DNA of 64,000 nt from Trebonia sp963774945. Lineage in GTDB: Bacteria > Actinomycetota > Actinomycetes > Streptosporangiales > Streptosporangiaceae. Both the position numbers and the translations under genes were made by a program. Below the pieces are notes generated by a model, which saw only the letters and a list, made by a program, of their open reading frames with translations, was not told the DNA's origin and searched no databases. The stretch covers positions 434,001 through 498,000 of the forward strand of contig CAVZHA010000007.1 of the NCBI GenBank assembly GCA_963774945.1. Direction: 5' to 3'. Below, in pieces: positions 30,843-40,617 of this stretch (its first letter is position 1; the number at the start of each line of letters is the position of its first letter).

Positions 30843-32093
30843 TCATAAATAGATAGATAACGATCCCGGCTTCGCGCCCCAAAGCTCGCGCGAGGCGATG
30901 CGGGCACCCTCGACCAGGGCGGCCAGCTTGGCCCACTGGATCTCCTCGTGCACCCGGTGCATGAACGCGCCCTGGGCGAACCCGCAGTCGGTCCCGCCCA
31001 TCACCCGGTCCCGGCCGACGACGTTCGCCAGCCGGATCAGCCGCTGGGCGACCAGTTCCGGGTGCTCGACGACGTTGGTGTGGTGGGTGACCACGCCGGG
31101 CACGAGCACCTTGCCGTCCGGCAGGGTGACGTCCTGCCAGATCTTCCACTCGTGCTCGTGCCTGGGGTTGGCCTGCTCGATCAGGTAGTACTTGGCGTTC
31201 ACGGCCAGCACGAGGTCGATCGAGTCGCGCAGCGGCGGGTCGTACGCGTGCGGCCCGTGCCACGAGCCGAAGCAGATGTGATACCTGATCCGGTCCTCCG
31301 GCAGCCCCCGCAGCGCGTGGTTGAGCGCCTCCACCCGCAGCCGCGCCCAGGCCCGGTACTGTTCGTAGGACTGGCCCCGCGAGGCCATGGTGTCCGCCTC
31401 GTGCATCAGGACCGCGTCGTCGACCTGGAGGAACGCCCCGGACTCGATGATCGCCCGGTACTCCTCGTGCAGCACGTCGGCCAGCGCGTAGACGAACTCC
31501 TCGTCGGTGGCGTAGTGCTCGTTCTGCAGCCAGTAGGCCGAGGCGGGCGCGACCACCGGCAGGAACGCCTCGCTGATGTCCTTGCCGTGGCCGGCCAGGG
31601 CGGCCTTGAAGTTGGCGAGGTCGCGGTCGATCGCGGCCCGGTCGTAGCTCATCGGGCCGGTGCACACCCACACCGCCGCGCCCTGCTGTTCGCGCTTGTC
31701 CTGCTTCGCGCTATTCGGCTGCTGGCTCTTGATCCTGACGATGGCGTCGTGCTCGAGCCGGTCAAGCTCGGCGTACGCGCCGGGGAAGTTCTGCCGGTCC
31801 CTGCTGGCGGGCAGGGTGGTCGAGAACGACCCGTCCAGCGGCCGGGGCTCGAGGCCGGTGGTCCGCTCGTACAGGTACGTGATCCAGGACGCCTTGCCCA
31901 TCTCGCCGTCGTCGACGAGGTCGATGCCCGTCTCCAGCTGCCGGCCGACGACGTAGTCGACGGCGCGGCCGAGCGCGGCCCGGTACTGCGGATTGTCGGC
32001 GGACGCCCGGCCGTGGTCGGCCGCCGACAGGAAGGCGAGCAGCTCCGGCGGGCGGATCAGGCTCCCGGCGTGCGTGACGCCGATTCGCTCCAT
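30843..32093 (-). CDS. MetE-like (cobalamin-independent methionine synthase II family) methyltransferase
   Basis: 416 residues from ATG 32093. Single-domain relative of the catalytic half of MetE: THAGSLIRPPELL, DDGEMGKASWITYLYERTTG, VWVCTGPMSY, then the zinc site. His and Cys lie in YHICFGSW, a Glu 32 residues after that Cys in YYLIEQANP, and a Cys in GGTDCGFAQG. The family transfers alkyl groups to thiols; members include methionine synthases and epoxyalkane:coenzyme M transferases. Because it lies inside a HAAT transporter locus, I infer that the imported compound is its thiol acceptor, its alkyl donor or a product. A second member of the same family lies at 58955-60040. Confidence 0.85.
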   Translation of the reverse strand: MERIGVTHAGSLIRPPELLAFLSAADHGRASADNPQYRAALGRAVDYVVGRQLETGIDLVDDGEMGKASWITYLYERTTGLEPRPLDGSFSTTLPASRDRQNFPGAYAELDRLEHDAIVRIKSQQPNSAKQDKREQQGAAVWVCTGPMSYDRAAIDRDLANFKAALAGHGKDISEAFLPVVAPASAYWLQNEHYATDEEFVYALADVLHEEYRAIIESGAFLQVDDAVLMHEADTMASRGQSYEQYRAWARLRVEALNHALRGLPEDRIRYHICFGSWHGPHAYDPPLRDSIDLVLAVNAKYYLIEQANPRHEHEWKIWQDVTLPDGKVLVPGVVTHHTNVVEHPELVAQRLIRLANVVGRDRVMGGTDCGFAQGAFMHRVHEEIQWAKLAALVEGARIASRELWGAKPGSLSIYL

Positions 32094-32391
32094 CGCTACT
32101 CCGAAATTCCGCATGAGAAAACCAGCATGGAAAGTTGTCCTCCAAGGAAAGGGCCGTAGCCGGCGCGGAGTCAACATGGATTGTCAACGATCGAGGTCAC
32201 GATCGCATCAAGTGTCTCTAGAGCACATATGAAACACTGGCAACTTGGTGATCGCGCCAATGTCTGGCACCGGCCGGGGCACAGATGCTTGATGATGGTG
32301 CCATGAACGGCGTTTGTGCTGTACAAGGCTTTGTGTTGATGTCAACGGGTATGTCCGGCCGACGGGCCGGTGAAGGCGGGTTCTGACAACG
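32094..32391. promoter_or_regulatory. Divergent regulatory region, MetE-like/livF
   Basis: 298 bases between two divergent starts. It contains ATTGTCAACGATCG (32180-32193), a direct repeat ACGATCG with 12-base spacing near 32187-32205, and GTTGATGTCAAC near 32335. The TTGTCAAC core is also found in the livJ/metK gap at 57605-57618. These may be sites for one regulator that links the transporter and methyl genes; this is inference. No gene is seen here. Confidence 0.35.
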
Positions 32392-33108
<717 letters not shown>

Positions 33109-33118
33109 TCAGCGTTCA

Positions 33119-33141
33119 CCCACAGGTTCAGAAACCGTGGG
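33119..33141 (+). terminator. Hairpin after livF
   Basis: CCCAC + GGTT (33119-33128, one bulged A) pairs with AACC + GTGGG (33133-33141) around the loop CAGA. It begins 11 bases after the stop. No T-run follows, as is common in high-GC actinobacteria. Confidence 0.55.
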
Positions 33142-33174
33142 TTTCCCGTGGGTATCACGTGGGTTTCCCGTGGG
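33136..33174. repeat. 17-bp direct repeat
   Basis: CGTGGGTTTCCCGTGGG occurs exactly at 33136-33152 and 33158-33174 (22-base period), overlapping the hairpin arm. The remaining gap to the D,D-carboxypeptidase stop at 33300 shows nothing further. Confidence 0.7.
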
Positions 33175-33299
33175 CGGTACTGCATGGTGCATAGCGACGG
33201 ACGGATCGATCCTCGATGCCATGGAACCGCACCGGTAAATCCGCACCAGGCAACCGTTTTGACCACCACCGTTACCAACTGAAGCCGCAGTTCAGTCCG

Positions 33300-34214
33300 T
33301 TACCGACTGAAACCCCAGTTCAGCATGGCCGCTGCGTCGGAAGCCGTGGCGTTCAGGCCGGCTGGCGAGTCGGCCCGCGACGAGTCGAGCACCACCCCGA
33401 TCAGCTCCTTGCTGCCGCGGGTGGCCGCGAACAGCAGACAGTCCCCGGCCGCGGCGGTGAACCCGGTCTTGACCCCGGTCGCGCCGGCGTAGTGGCCGAG
33501 CAACGGGTTCAGGTTGCTCCAGACGTGCGCGCGATGATCCTTGGCGGCGGCCAGCCGGTAGGTGCGGGCGCCCACGATCGAGCGGAAGGTCGGCAGCCGC
33601 ATCGCGTCGCGCCCCAGGCTCACCAGATCGCGCACGGTTGAGTAGGTGGTGTACTCCCCCGGGTCGGGCAGGCCGCTGAAGTCGGAGAAGTGCGTCTTGG
33701 TGAGGCCGAGCTTGCGCGCTGCCGCGTTCATCTGGGCGATGAAGTCCGACCGGCTGCCGCCCTTCCCGTACGCGGTGGCGAGGGTGTAGGCGGCGTCGCA
33801 CCCGGACGGCAGCAGCAGCGCGTAGAGCAGCTGCAGCGCGGTCAGCTTCTCCCCCGGCACCAGGCCCGCGGTGGACGCGCCGAAGGCGCGGTCGTAGCCG
33901 GTGATCCCGCTCGGCACCGTGATCACCCGGTTCAGATTGCCCGCCTCGATCACCACGTAGGCGGTCATCACCTTGGTGATCGATCCCATCGGGTGCTCGC
34001 TGACCGACGACCGGGACCAGAGGTCGGCGCCGGTGGTCTCGTTCGCGAGCTCGGCGAACGGCGCCCGCACCCCGGCCGGAGTCGTGCCGGTCGCGCCCGA
34101 CGCCTGCGGGCGCTCGGAGGCGGCGGCCCGAGCGGCCGGCCCAGCCGATACGATCAAGCCCGCGACCAACCCCGTGGCGACGGTGGACGCGGCCAGCCGG
34201 CCAGTGTTCCGCAT
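33300..34214 (-). CDS. D-alanyl-D-alanine carboxypeptidase-like protein (S11, penicillin-binding)
   Basis: 304 residues with a Sec signal peptide (LVAGLIVSAGPAARA). It trims the terminal D-Ala of peptidoglycan stems outside the membrane. Ser78-x-x-Lys81 lies in GSITKVMTAY and KTG at 249-251 in GVKTGFTAAAGD. The middle motif reads SGC (137-139, LLPSGCDAAYTLA) where most members have SGN. No C-terminal amphipathic anchor is seen, so it is probably secreted. It lies just upstream of, and divergent from, the first zinc-ribbon protein, which suggests an envelope-related neighbourhood. Confidence 0.88.
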   Translation of the reverse strand: MRNTGRLAASTVATGLVAGLIVSAGPAARAAASERPQASGATGTTPAGVRAPFAELANETTGADLWSRSSVSEHPMGSITKVMTAYVVIEAGNLNRVITVPSGITGYDRAFGASTAGLVPGEKLTALQLLYALLLPSGCDAAYTLATAYGKGGSRSDFIAQMNAAARKLGLTKTHFSDFSGLPDPGEYTTYSTVRDLVSLGRDAMRLPTFRSIVGARTYRLAAAKDHRAHVWSNLNPLLGHYAGATGVKTGFTAAAGDCLLFAATRGSKELIGVVLDSSRADSPAGLNATASDAAAMLNWGFSR

Positions 34215-34410
34215 CAGGTCCCCTTTTGCACGTCCGAACGCAGTTCACCGCATTCTGCCAGTGCGGCCAGTCAGCGGCGGTAGGTTGCGATTGAATTTCT
34301 TACGAACGAGGACGCAACGTCGTCCCGGACGCGGCTGAGAGACTGGCTCGTTCGGGGGACGAAGGCGGGCTCGTGCAGCTAGCCTGCTTGGGATACCCGA
34401 AAGGGACGCG

Positions 34411-36147
34411 ATGGTCGGTATGGATGGTTCGTGGTGCCCGTCCTGCGGTTACTCGGTAAATCCGGGTACGCAGTTCTGCGGCAGCTGTGGGCAGCAACTC
34501 GCTGCCCAGGGCGGTGCTGCCCCGGGGCAGCCACCGGCGGTAACCACGCAGTCACCCGCGATGGGCCAGCAGTTCCTCTCCGCGCCGCCCGCCTTCGGCG
34601 GGCCGACGCCCCCGCCGCCGAGCGGCGGGCCGACCCCGCCGCCGCCGCCGGCCAACAGCCGTTCGGCCTGGCCGCCGCCTCCGCCGCCGAACGGCCAGCA
34701 GCCGGGCGACCCGAACCTGTCGGACACGATGGAGCGGATGCTGCGCCCGCAGGGCCTGTTCCAGCGTCCGCAGCCGAAGCAGTACGACTGGAACAGCCAG
34801 TGGACTCCCGGTGCGGCCACCGCCTCAACCGGCCCGACGCCGATCACCGGCGCGCCCGCGGCCGGCTCGCCTCCTCCCGGCGGACCGACCACCGCGGCCA
34901 ACCCCGGCCTGGCGCCCGGCGGCGGGGCGCCGCAGTGGGGCCAGACGCCGACGCCGACGCCGGGCGCGCCCTACTCGGGGCCTGGCGGCCAGTACCCGCC
35001 GGGCACCCCGTATCAGACCGGCGCGCTCGCCGCGGCCGGCGGCCCGACCCCGCCGCCCGGTTACCCGGCGGGCGGACCGCCCACCACGATCGACCGGTTC
35101 GGACCGGGCCAGGGACAGTACGGACCGGGCGGCCAGCCCGGCGGCGGCCAGCCCGGTCAGGGCACGTTCGCGGGCCAGCCCGCGCTGCCGCAGAACGGCC
35201 AGGCCCAGCTCCCGCCGGGCCAGTACCCCGGCGGGCAGTACGGGCAGACCACCTACGCGCAGGGCCAGTACGGCGCTCCCCAGTTCGGCCAGGGCCAGCT
35301 CGCGCCCGGCCAGTACGGCGTCGACCAGTACGGCTCCACCCAGGTCGTCCAGCCGTTCGCGGACGGTCAGTACGGACCCGGCGGCGCCCCCGGCGGGCCC
35401 TACGGCGGTCCCGGCGGGCAGTACGGTCAGCCCGGTCCGTACGGACCCGGCGGCCAGTTCGGCCCGGACGGGTCACCGGTGGCCGAGCAGAAGCGCCCGC
35501 TGACCTTCGGCAAGATCACCCTGCCGCGCAGCCCGCTGATTCTCGCGGTCGCGGGCGCCGCCCTGGTGGCGATCGTCGCCACCGTGGCCATCCTGTCGCT
35601 GAGCAGCAGCCCGAGCAGCCCGTCGGCCGGCCCGACCGCCACCGGCGGCGGGACCACGCCCACCGCGGCCTCCTCCGCTGCCGCTGGCCAGAGCCCGACC
35701 GAGCGGGCGGCCGCCGCGCAGCTCGCCACCCTGCTCAAGCAGAGCGGCTCCGACCACGCCGCGGTCACCGACGCGGTGCTGAACGTCGAGGGCTGCGGTA
35801 AGAACCTCGGCCGGAGCGCGCAGACCTTCAGCACGTCCGCCGCCAACCGGGAGACGCTGCTGGCCAGGCTGGCGGACCTGCCGGGCCGCGCCTCGCTCCC
35901 GGCGGCCATGATCAACGACCTGAGCAGCGCCTGGGAGGCGTCCGCGTCGGTCGACACCGACCTGGCCAAGTGGGCGAACCACGCGGCCACGGCCGGCTGC
36001 CACGGCGGGGACCTGAACTACTCCAGCTACAAGGCCTCGATCAGCGACGACACCCCGGCCACTGACGGCAAGGTGAAGTTCGTCGCCGCCTGGAACCCGC
36101 TCGCCAAGCAGGACGGCCTCCCGACCTACCAGGCGTCGCAGCTCTGA
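34411..36147 (+). CDS. Zinc-ribbon, Pro/Gly/Gln-rich, single-pass membrane protein (paralogue A)
   Basis: 578 residues, ATG 34411. Residues 9-26 form a zinc ribbon (CPSC and CGSC). Residues about 35-365 are disordered, rich in PPP, GGQYG and PGQ steps. Residues about 374-397 form one membrane helix (SPLILAVAGAALVAIVATVA). The last 150 residues are a folded extracytoplasmic domain with two cysteines (Cys462 in EGCGKN, Cys530 in AGCHGG), plausibly a disulfide, ending WNPLAKQDGLPTYQASQL. Paralogue B at 44425 shares this domain (GCGSNL, QGCVAG, WNPIATRYDLTTYQQGQL). Each is followed by a convergent beta-lactamase-fold gene. Function unknown; I infer a membrane sensor or scaffold. Confidence 0.8.
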   Translation: MVGMDGSWCPSCGYSVNPGTQFCGSCGQQLAAQGGAAPGQPPAVTTQSPAMGQQFLSAPPAFGGPTPPPPSGGPTPPPPPANSRSAWPPPPPPNGQQPGDPNLSDTMERMLRPQGLFQRPQPKQYDWNSQWTPGAATASTGPTPITGAPAAGSPPPGGPTTAANPGLAPGGGAPQWGQTPTPTPGAPYSGPGGQYPPGTPYQTGALAAAGGPTPPPGYPAGGPPTTIDRFGPGQGQYGPGGQPGGGQPGQGTFAGQPALPQNGQAQLPPGQYPGGQYGQTTYAQGQYGAPQFGQGQLAPGQYGVDQYGSTQVVQPFADGQYGPGGAPGGPYGGPGGQYGQPGPYGPGGQFGPDGSPVAEQKRPLTFGKITLPRSPLILAVAGAALVAIVATVAILSLSSSPSSPSAGPTATGGGTTPTAASSAAAGQSPTERAAAAQLATLLKQSGSDHAAVTDAVLNVEGCGKNLGRSAQTFSTSAANRETLLARLADLPGRASLPAAMINDLSSAWEASASVDTDLAKWANHAATAGCHGGDLNYSSYKASISDDTPATDGKVKFVAAWNPLAKQDGLPTYQASQL

Positions 36148-36180
36148 CGCCCACTGCGGGCTTCTGACGCCCACCTGGGG

Positions 36181-37766
36181 CTATTGCATTGCGGGCCAGA
36201 GCAGGGCGGAGAGGGTGTTGATGGTGTCGATGCCGTACTGCTTGTCTGGGTTGCCGGTGGTGAGGACGGCGATGAGGTAGTCGCGGCCGTCTCCGGAGAT
36301 CCAGCCTTCGCTGTTGACCTGCCAGTCGGTGTTCGGCGGGGTGAGCGGGACCCAGGCGTTCTTCAGCGCCACCTGGACGCCGGGCGGCACCCCGGCGCTG
36401 ACGCCCCAGCGCTGGTCGGGTTCGACGTTCTTCATGAGGGAGACGACGTAGCTGCGGTCGGCGGGCGACAGCAGGGTGCCGTCGACCAGCTGGCGGAGCA
36501 GGAGCAGCTGATCGGACGGGGTGGTGGTGGTCAGACCCCAGCCCGGCCAGCCGAAACCCGCGCAGACCAGGCAGGTCGAGGGCGTGGTCTGCGGCAGGCC
36601 GACCGAGGCGTTGTAGGAACGCAGGCCGGCCGCCCGACCGATCTGGTTCCAGAGGATGGTGGCGGGGGCGTTGACGTTGTTTTCGATCATCGAACGGGCC
36701 CGGGCCTGGTCGGCCGCCGACAGCCCGAGCGGCTGGCGGGCGAGCAGGGTCTGCAGAATGTCGACCTTGACCAGGCTGCCGGTCGGCTGGGGGCGTCCGC
36801 TGCCGAGGGTCCAGGTCCGCCCGGTGCGGAAATCATAGATGGCGGCCAGCACGGTGCCCGCGCGCCCGGCCAGGTAGCCGGTTACCGGGCGGAGAACGGG
36901 TCGGCGTGATCGGCCGACACCGACCCGGCGGCCGGCTGGCCGGTCGGCTCGCTCAGCGGGGTCAGCGACGGGTTGGGGCGGCCAGGCTGGGTACCGCTTG
37001 GCGCGGGGCCGGCCCCGGGAGCGAGCGTGCCGGTCACGTCCCCGGGGGCAATGGACGGCGCGGGGGCGGGGCCCCCGACCGGCCCCGCGAGCGTGGCCGC
37101 GAACGCGGCGAACCCGCCAAGCAGCGCGCACACGGCGGCGACGGCCAGCACCGCGACGCCGGTCCGTCCGCTCCACCGGCCCCTGTCGGCGACCGACTGC
37201 TGGCCGGCGGCCGCCTGCTGGCCGGCGGCCGCCTGCTGGCCGGCGGGCGGCTGCTGGCCGCCGGGCGGGTCGTCGGCACCGCCGGACGGCTGCGGGCGGC
37301 CCTTCTGTTCCGGGCGGCCCTTCTGTTCCGGGCGGCCCTTCTGCTCCGGGCGGCCGTCGGCGCCCCCGGTCCGAGCGCGCCACGCCTCCCAGTCGAACAG
37401 CGACGGCCGGGCGGCGGCGGGCGGCGGCACTGCCCTGGGTATCGGCGCCGGACCTTCAGTGCTATTGGCTTGATCTGCCTTATTCGGCTTATTCGGCTTA
37501 TTAAGCCCGGTCGGGTCAACCGGTGTTGTTATAGGGAATGCGACCGTGGGCGTTTCGTCCCCAGGCGAATTCGACCGCGCGCCGGCGGAAGGATTCGCCT
37601 CCTTATGATCCGACGCCAGTCTGACCGCAGCAGGCGACCACGTTCTGCTCGATGTCCCCGATGACCACGGCATACGCCAGCGACGGCGGCCGAACACAGT
37701 CCTCAGAACCCTCCCCCGGCCGGCCAGTTCGGCCGACTTATTGCGCTCCCCTCCCTGTTTTGCCAC
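36181..37766 (-). CDS. Membrane-anchored beta-lactamase-fold protein (paralogue A; one frame change)
   Basis: About 528 residues from ATG 37766, with the frame changing near 36885. The cytoplasmic N-terminus is disordered with short repeats (PEQKGR three times, QQAAAG three times). A membrane helix follows (VAVLAVAAVCALLGGFAAFA). The exported domain reads HADPFSAR, then GRAGTVLAAIYDFRTGRTWT. SxxK is present (GSLVKVDIL, Ser codon at 36775-36777). The SDN position reads NVN and the KTG position KNA (VALKNAWVP). A shared block is CLVCAGFGWPGWGLTTTTP. It belongs to the serine beta-lactamase-like fold, but changes in motifs two and three make classical activity doubtful. Converges with the zinc-ribbon gene, 33 bases apart. 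Confidence 0.78.
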
Positions 37767-37836
37767 GGATACAGACCCGCTAATCAGGGGCTTATTCCGG
37801 ACGCTGCCGCCGCGGCGTGAGTGCTAGGATCGCGTT

Positions 37837-37965
37837 GTGGCATTGGCACGCTTGGGACAGATTTGCCTCGATTGCGAGGACCCGGCTGGTCTGGCAGCGT
37901 TCTGGGCGGCGCTTCTCGGTGGCGAAGCGGCGGCGGTAGATGACGATGTCGTCGTGGGTCAGTAA
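37837..37965 (+). pseudogene. Truncated VOC-family gene fragment
   Basis: GTG 37837 to TAA 37963-37965, 42 codons: VALARLGQICLDCEDPAGLA, AFWAALLGGEAAAVDDDVVV. This is the first beta-alpha-beta unit of a glyoxalase-like protein. The remaining 80 or more residues are missing. It is a remnant left between the beta-lactamase-fold gene and the GT87 gene. Confidence 0.6.
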
Positions 37966-38023
37966 TAAAGTCATCGCGGTGGCGGCCCTGCGGGTACCCG
38001 GTTACCAGCCGCGGCGCGGTTCT

Positions 38024-39328
38024 TCACTCGGTTGGCACCGTGTCTCTTGACTCGATTGGCACCGTGTTTCTTAGCTCGGCTGGCACGGTGTCCTTGACCA
38101 GTTTGGCCGGGCGGGTAAGCAGCAGCCAGCCGACCAGGCCGAGCGGGTAGATGAAGTACCCGAAGCGCTCGTCCGGCCCGAGCGTGAACATCAGGGCCAG
38201 CCCGATCGCGAGCCACCAGGCGGCCGCGCGCGGGCTGCGGGGCGGCCGGATCAGCAGCAAGACGGCGACGGCGATGCCGACCACGACCAGCAGGCCGACC
38301 GAGAGGTCGTGGCCGACCGGGCCGGTCCGCGCGAGCAGGTCGCCCGGGGTAAGGCTCTGGGCCGGGGTGAGGTGGGCGGTGAGGCCGAGCGGGAACAGCA
38401 CCGTGTTCTGCGCCATCGCGACGGGGTCGGCCAGCATGACCGGCAGCGTGATCACCAGGAAGACCGCGATCGAGATAGCGGTGAACCGGGCCGCCTCCCT
38501 GGTGCCGTCCCGGTACCGGAGCATCGCGGCCAGCACCGGGATCGCCAGCCACGCGGTCGGCTTCATCGCGCAGGCCAGGCCGAGCGCCACCGCCGCGGGC
38601 CAGAGCCGTTCCGGAAAGTTGAGCAGCGCGATCGCCAGCAGCATGAGCGCCAGCACCGGCGGGTCGGTCGTCGTCACCGCCAGGTTGAGCGCAACCGCCG
38701 GGCAGGCGGTCGCGAACGCGATCGACCGCAGCAGCGTGCGGCGGCAGCCCACGCAGTCCTTGACCGAATGCGGCACGCCGAGGCTCAGCGCGGCGGCGAT
38801 CCCGGCCACCGTGACCAGCACCAGCCAGACCCGCGGGTCCCCCGGCGCCCCCTGCAGCCCGACCGCGCTTGGCAGGCCGAACAGGGCCATCGCGGGCAAA
38901 TAGGGGTTGTAGGCCAGCCAGGAAGAAAGCTGGCCGGATGGCAGGTACGGGGTACCGTCCCTGATCAGGAGGGACGCCGACCGGTCAATGACGGTCATCC
39001 CAGCCGCCAGCTCGCCGCCCTGGGCCATCATCACCAGCAGCGGCACCGCGACCGCGAACACGGCCGTCAACGCGGCGACGCCCCAGGAGCGCGACCACGT
39101 CACCGCCACCGCCGCGATCGCGTACGCGGGCGCCGCCCACGCGGCCCAGATCACGTCCTGGCCGCCCGCCAGCAGCACCACTGCGACCGCGTAGGCGGCG
39201 AAGATCCAGTAGGCGGCCATCTCGTAGCGGCGGTCAAACCACGGCTGATGCGATCTCGCCACCGCGATGAGGTGCGATCCGCTCAACGGGAATGCCTCGG
39301 CCGCGATCGTCTCCCCGTTGCTGCTCAT
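38024..39328 (-). CDS. Polytopic membrane glycosyltransferase-like protein (GT87/DUF2029)
   Basis: 434 residues from ATG 39328. About 10-12 hydrophobic helices, for example MAAYWIFAAYAVAVVLLAGG, VAVTWSRSWGVAALTAVFAV, VALGLACAMKPTAWLAIPVL, FTAISIAVFLVITLPVMLAD. The loop after the first exported segment and the CAMKPTAW motif match actinobacterial GT87-like mannosyltransferases, which use polyprenyl-phosphate sugars outside the membrane. The C-terminus carries three short direct repeats (KDTVPAELR, NTVPIESR, DTVPTE), encoded by DNA repeats at 38024-38090. Exact sugar unknown. Confidence 0.7.
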   Translation of the reverse strand: MSSNGETIAAEAFPLSGSHLIAVARSHQPWFDRRYEMAAYWIFAAYAVAVVLLAGGQDVIWAAWAAPAYAIAAVAVTWSRSWGVAALTAVFAVAVPLLVMMAQGGELAAGMTVIDRSASLLIRDGTPYLPSGQLSSWLAYNPYLPAMALFGLPSAVGLQGAPGDPRVWLVLVTVAGIAAALSLGVPHSVKDCVGCRRTLLRSIAFATACPAVALNLAVTTTDPPVLALMLLAIALLNFPERLWPAAVALGLACAMKPTAWLAIPVLAAMLRYRDGTREAARFTAISIAVFLVITLPVMLADPVAMAQNTVLFPLGLTAHLTPAQSLTPGDLLARTGPVGHDLSVGLLVVVGIAVAVLLLIRPPRSPRAAAWWLAIGLALMFTLGPDERFGYFIYPLGLVGWLLLTRPAKLVKDTVPAELRNTVPIESRDTVPTE

Positions 39329-39364
39329 ACCACCGATCATTCTCGCCGCGTCGAGATGCCACCA

Positions 39365-39404
39365 TGGACCTAGCACCACTTGGCACGTTGGACCTAGCAC
39401 CACT
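39365..39404. promoter_or_regulatory. 16-bp direct repeat upstream of the GT87 gene
   Basis: TGGACCTAGCACCACT occurs exactly at 39365-39380 and 39389-39404 (24-base period), 37-76 bases upstream of the GT87 start. Likely a paired regulator site or a local duplication. Confidence 0.55.
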
Positions 39405-39464
39405 GAGCGTGTTGCGGTTCGCCTGCTGCCCCGTTTGGCTACCCCGCCGCCCGCATGTCAAAAA

Positions 39465-40577
39465 CTACATGACGAGGACTCCGCGGATGTTTTTTCCGTC
39501 GTGCATGTCCTGGTAGCCCTGATTGATGCCCTCCAGAGGATAGGTCCTGGTGACCATCCCGTCGAGGTCCAATTGCCCCTTTTTGTACAGGTCCAGCAGC
39601 ATCGGCACGTCGGCCCGGGAGTTAACCGAGCCGAAGATGCAACCGATGATCTGCTTCTCCCACTGCGCCAGCCCGGACAGCGCCAGTTGCGGGCGGGTGT
39701 CGCTCATCGGGTAGATATTGGTGACGACGATCCGGCCGCGCTTGGCCGCCAACGCCAGCACCGAGTCCATCAGGGACGCGTCGCCGGTGCCCATCGTCAG
39801 CACCACCACGTCGCACATCCGGCCCCAGGTGACCTCCCGGACCAGGTCGAACGCGGCCACGACGTCGGTCGACGCGTGGGTCGCGCCGAACCCGAGAGCG
39901 CAGGAGCGCTTGAACTCGACCGGGTCGATTGCGAAGATGTGCCGCGCCCCGGACAGCCGCGCGCCCTGTACCGCGGCCGAGCCGAGGCCGCCGACCCCGA
40001 CCACCGCGACCGCGTCGCCCGGTCGCACTCGGCCGGCGTAGACCGACGAGCCCCAGCCGGTCGCCGCCCCGCAGCCGGTCAGGCAGGCCGCCTCGGGCCG
40101 GAACGACGGGTCCACGACGATGACCGACGCCTCGTTGACAACGGTGTGCCGGGCGTAGCAGCCGACCAGGCAGGTGATCGTCAGCTCCTGCCCGGCCAGG
40201 TTCCGGTGCCGGTAGCCGCCGTCGGAGATCTGCCGGCCGGTCGTAATCCCGGCCGCCACGTCGCACAGGTTCTGCCGGCCGCGCGCGCACGAGGGGCACC
40301 GCCCGCAGTTCGGGATCGACGAGAACACGATGTAGTCACCCGGCTTGGCGAGCGACACCCCGGGCCCGACCGCCTCGACGTAGCCGGCGCCCTCGTGCCC
40401 GCCGATCATCGGCCCGGCGAACGGGATGTCACCGACCCGGTGGTGCTCCTCGGAGTGGCAGAGCCCGGCGGCGGCCACCCGGACCAGCACCTCGCCGGCC
40501 CGCGGCGGGTCGAGCTCGATCTCCTCGACCTTCCAGTCGGTGCCGGCCTCGTACAGCACGGCCGCATGCGTTCGCAT
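39465..40577 (-). CDS. NDMA-dependent (mycofactocin-associated) zinc alcohol dehydrogenase
   Basis: 370 residues. Medium-chain dehydrogenase. Catalytic zinc ligands: Cys in AAGLCHSEEH and His in IGGHEGAG. Structural zinc motif CGRCPSCARGRQNLC. Nucleotide fold VAVVGVGGLGSAAVQGARL. The long insert ISDGGYRHRNLAGQELTITC and the length fit the NDMA-dependent class, in which NAD stays bound and electrons go to the peptide-derived carrier mycofactocin. Its neighbour is a mycofactocin-type SDR, which supports this. It is the last gene of the catabolic operon, 40 bases after the SDR. Mycofactocin biosynthesis genes are not in the window. Confidence 0.88.
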   Translation of the reverse strand: MRTHAAVLYEAGTDWKVEEIELDPPRAGEVLVRVAAAGLCHSEEHHRVGDIPFAGPMIGGHEGAGYVEAVGPGVSLAKPGDYIVFSSIPNCGRCPSCARGRQNLCDVAAGITTGRQISDGGYRHRNLAGQELTITCLVGCYARHTVVNEASVIVVDPSFRPEAACLTGCGAATGWGSSVYAGRVRPGDAVAVVGVGGLGSAAVQGARLSGARHIFAIDPVEFKRSCALGFGATHASTDVVAAFDLVREVTWGRMCDVVVLTMGTGDASLMDSVLALAAKRGRIVVTNIYPMSDTRPQLALSGLAQWEKQIIGCIFGSVNSRADVPMLLDLYKKGQLDLDGMVTRTYPLEGINQGYQDMHDGKNIRGVLVM

Positions 40578-40617
40578 TCTCAGTTTCCCTTGTCCCGGGC
40601 GAAGCAGTAACTGTCGC

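Noticed and set aside
30843..32093. Assignment as housekeeping metE
   Set aside because: The protein lacks the N-terminal half of true MetE and lies in a transporter locus, so a gene symbol is not justified.
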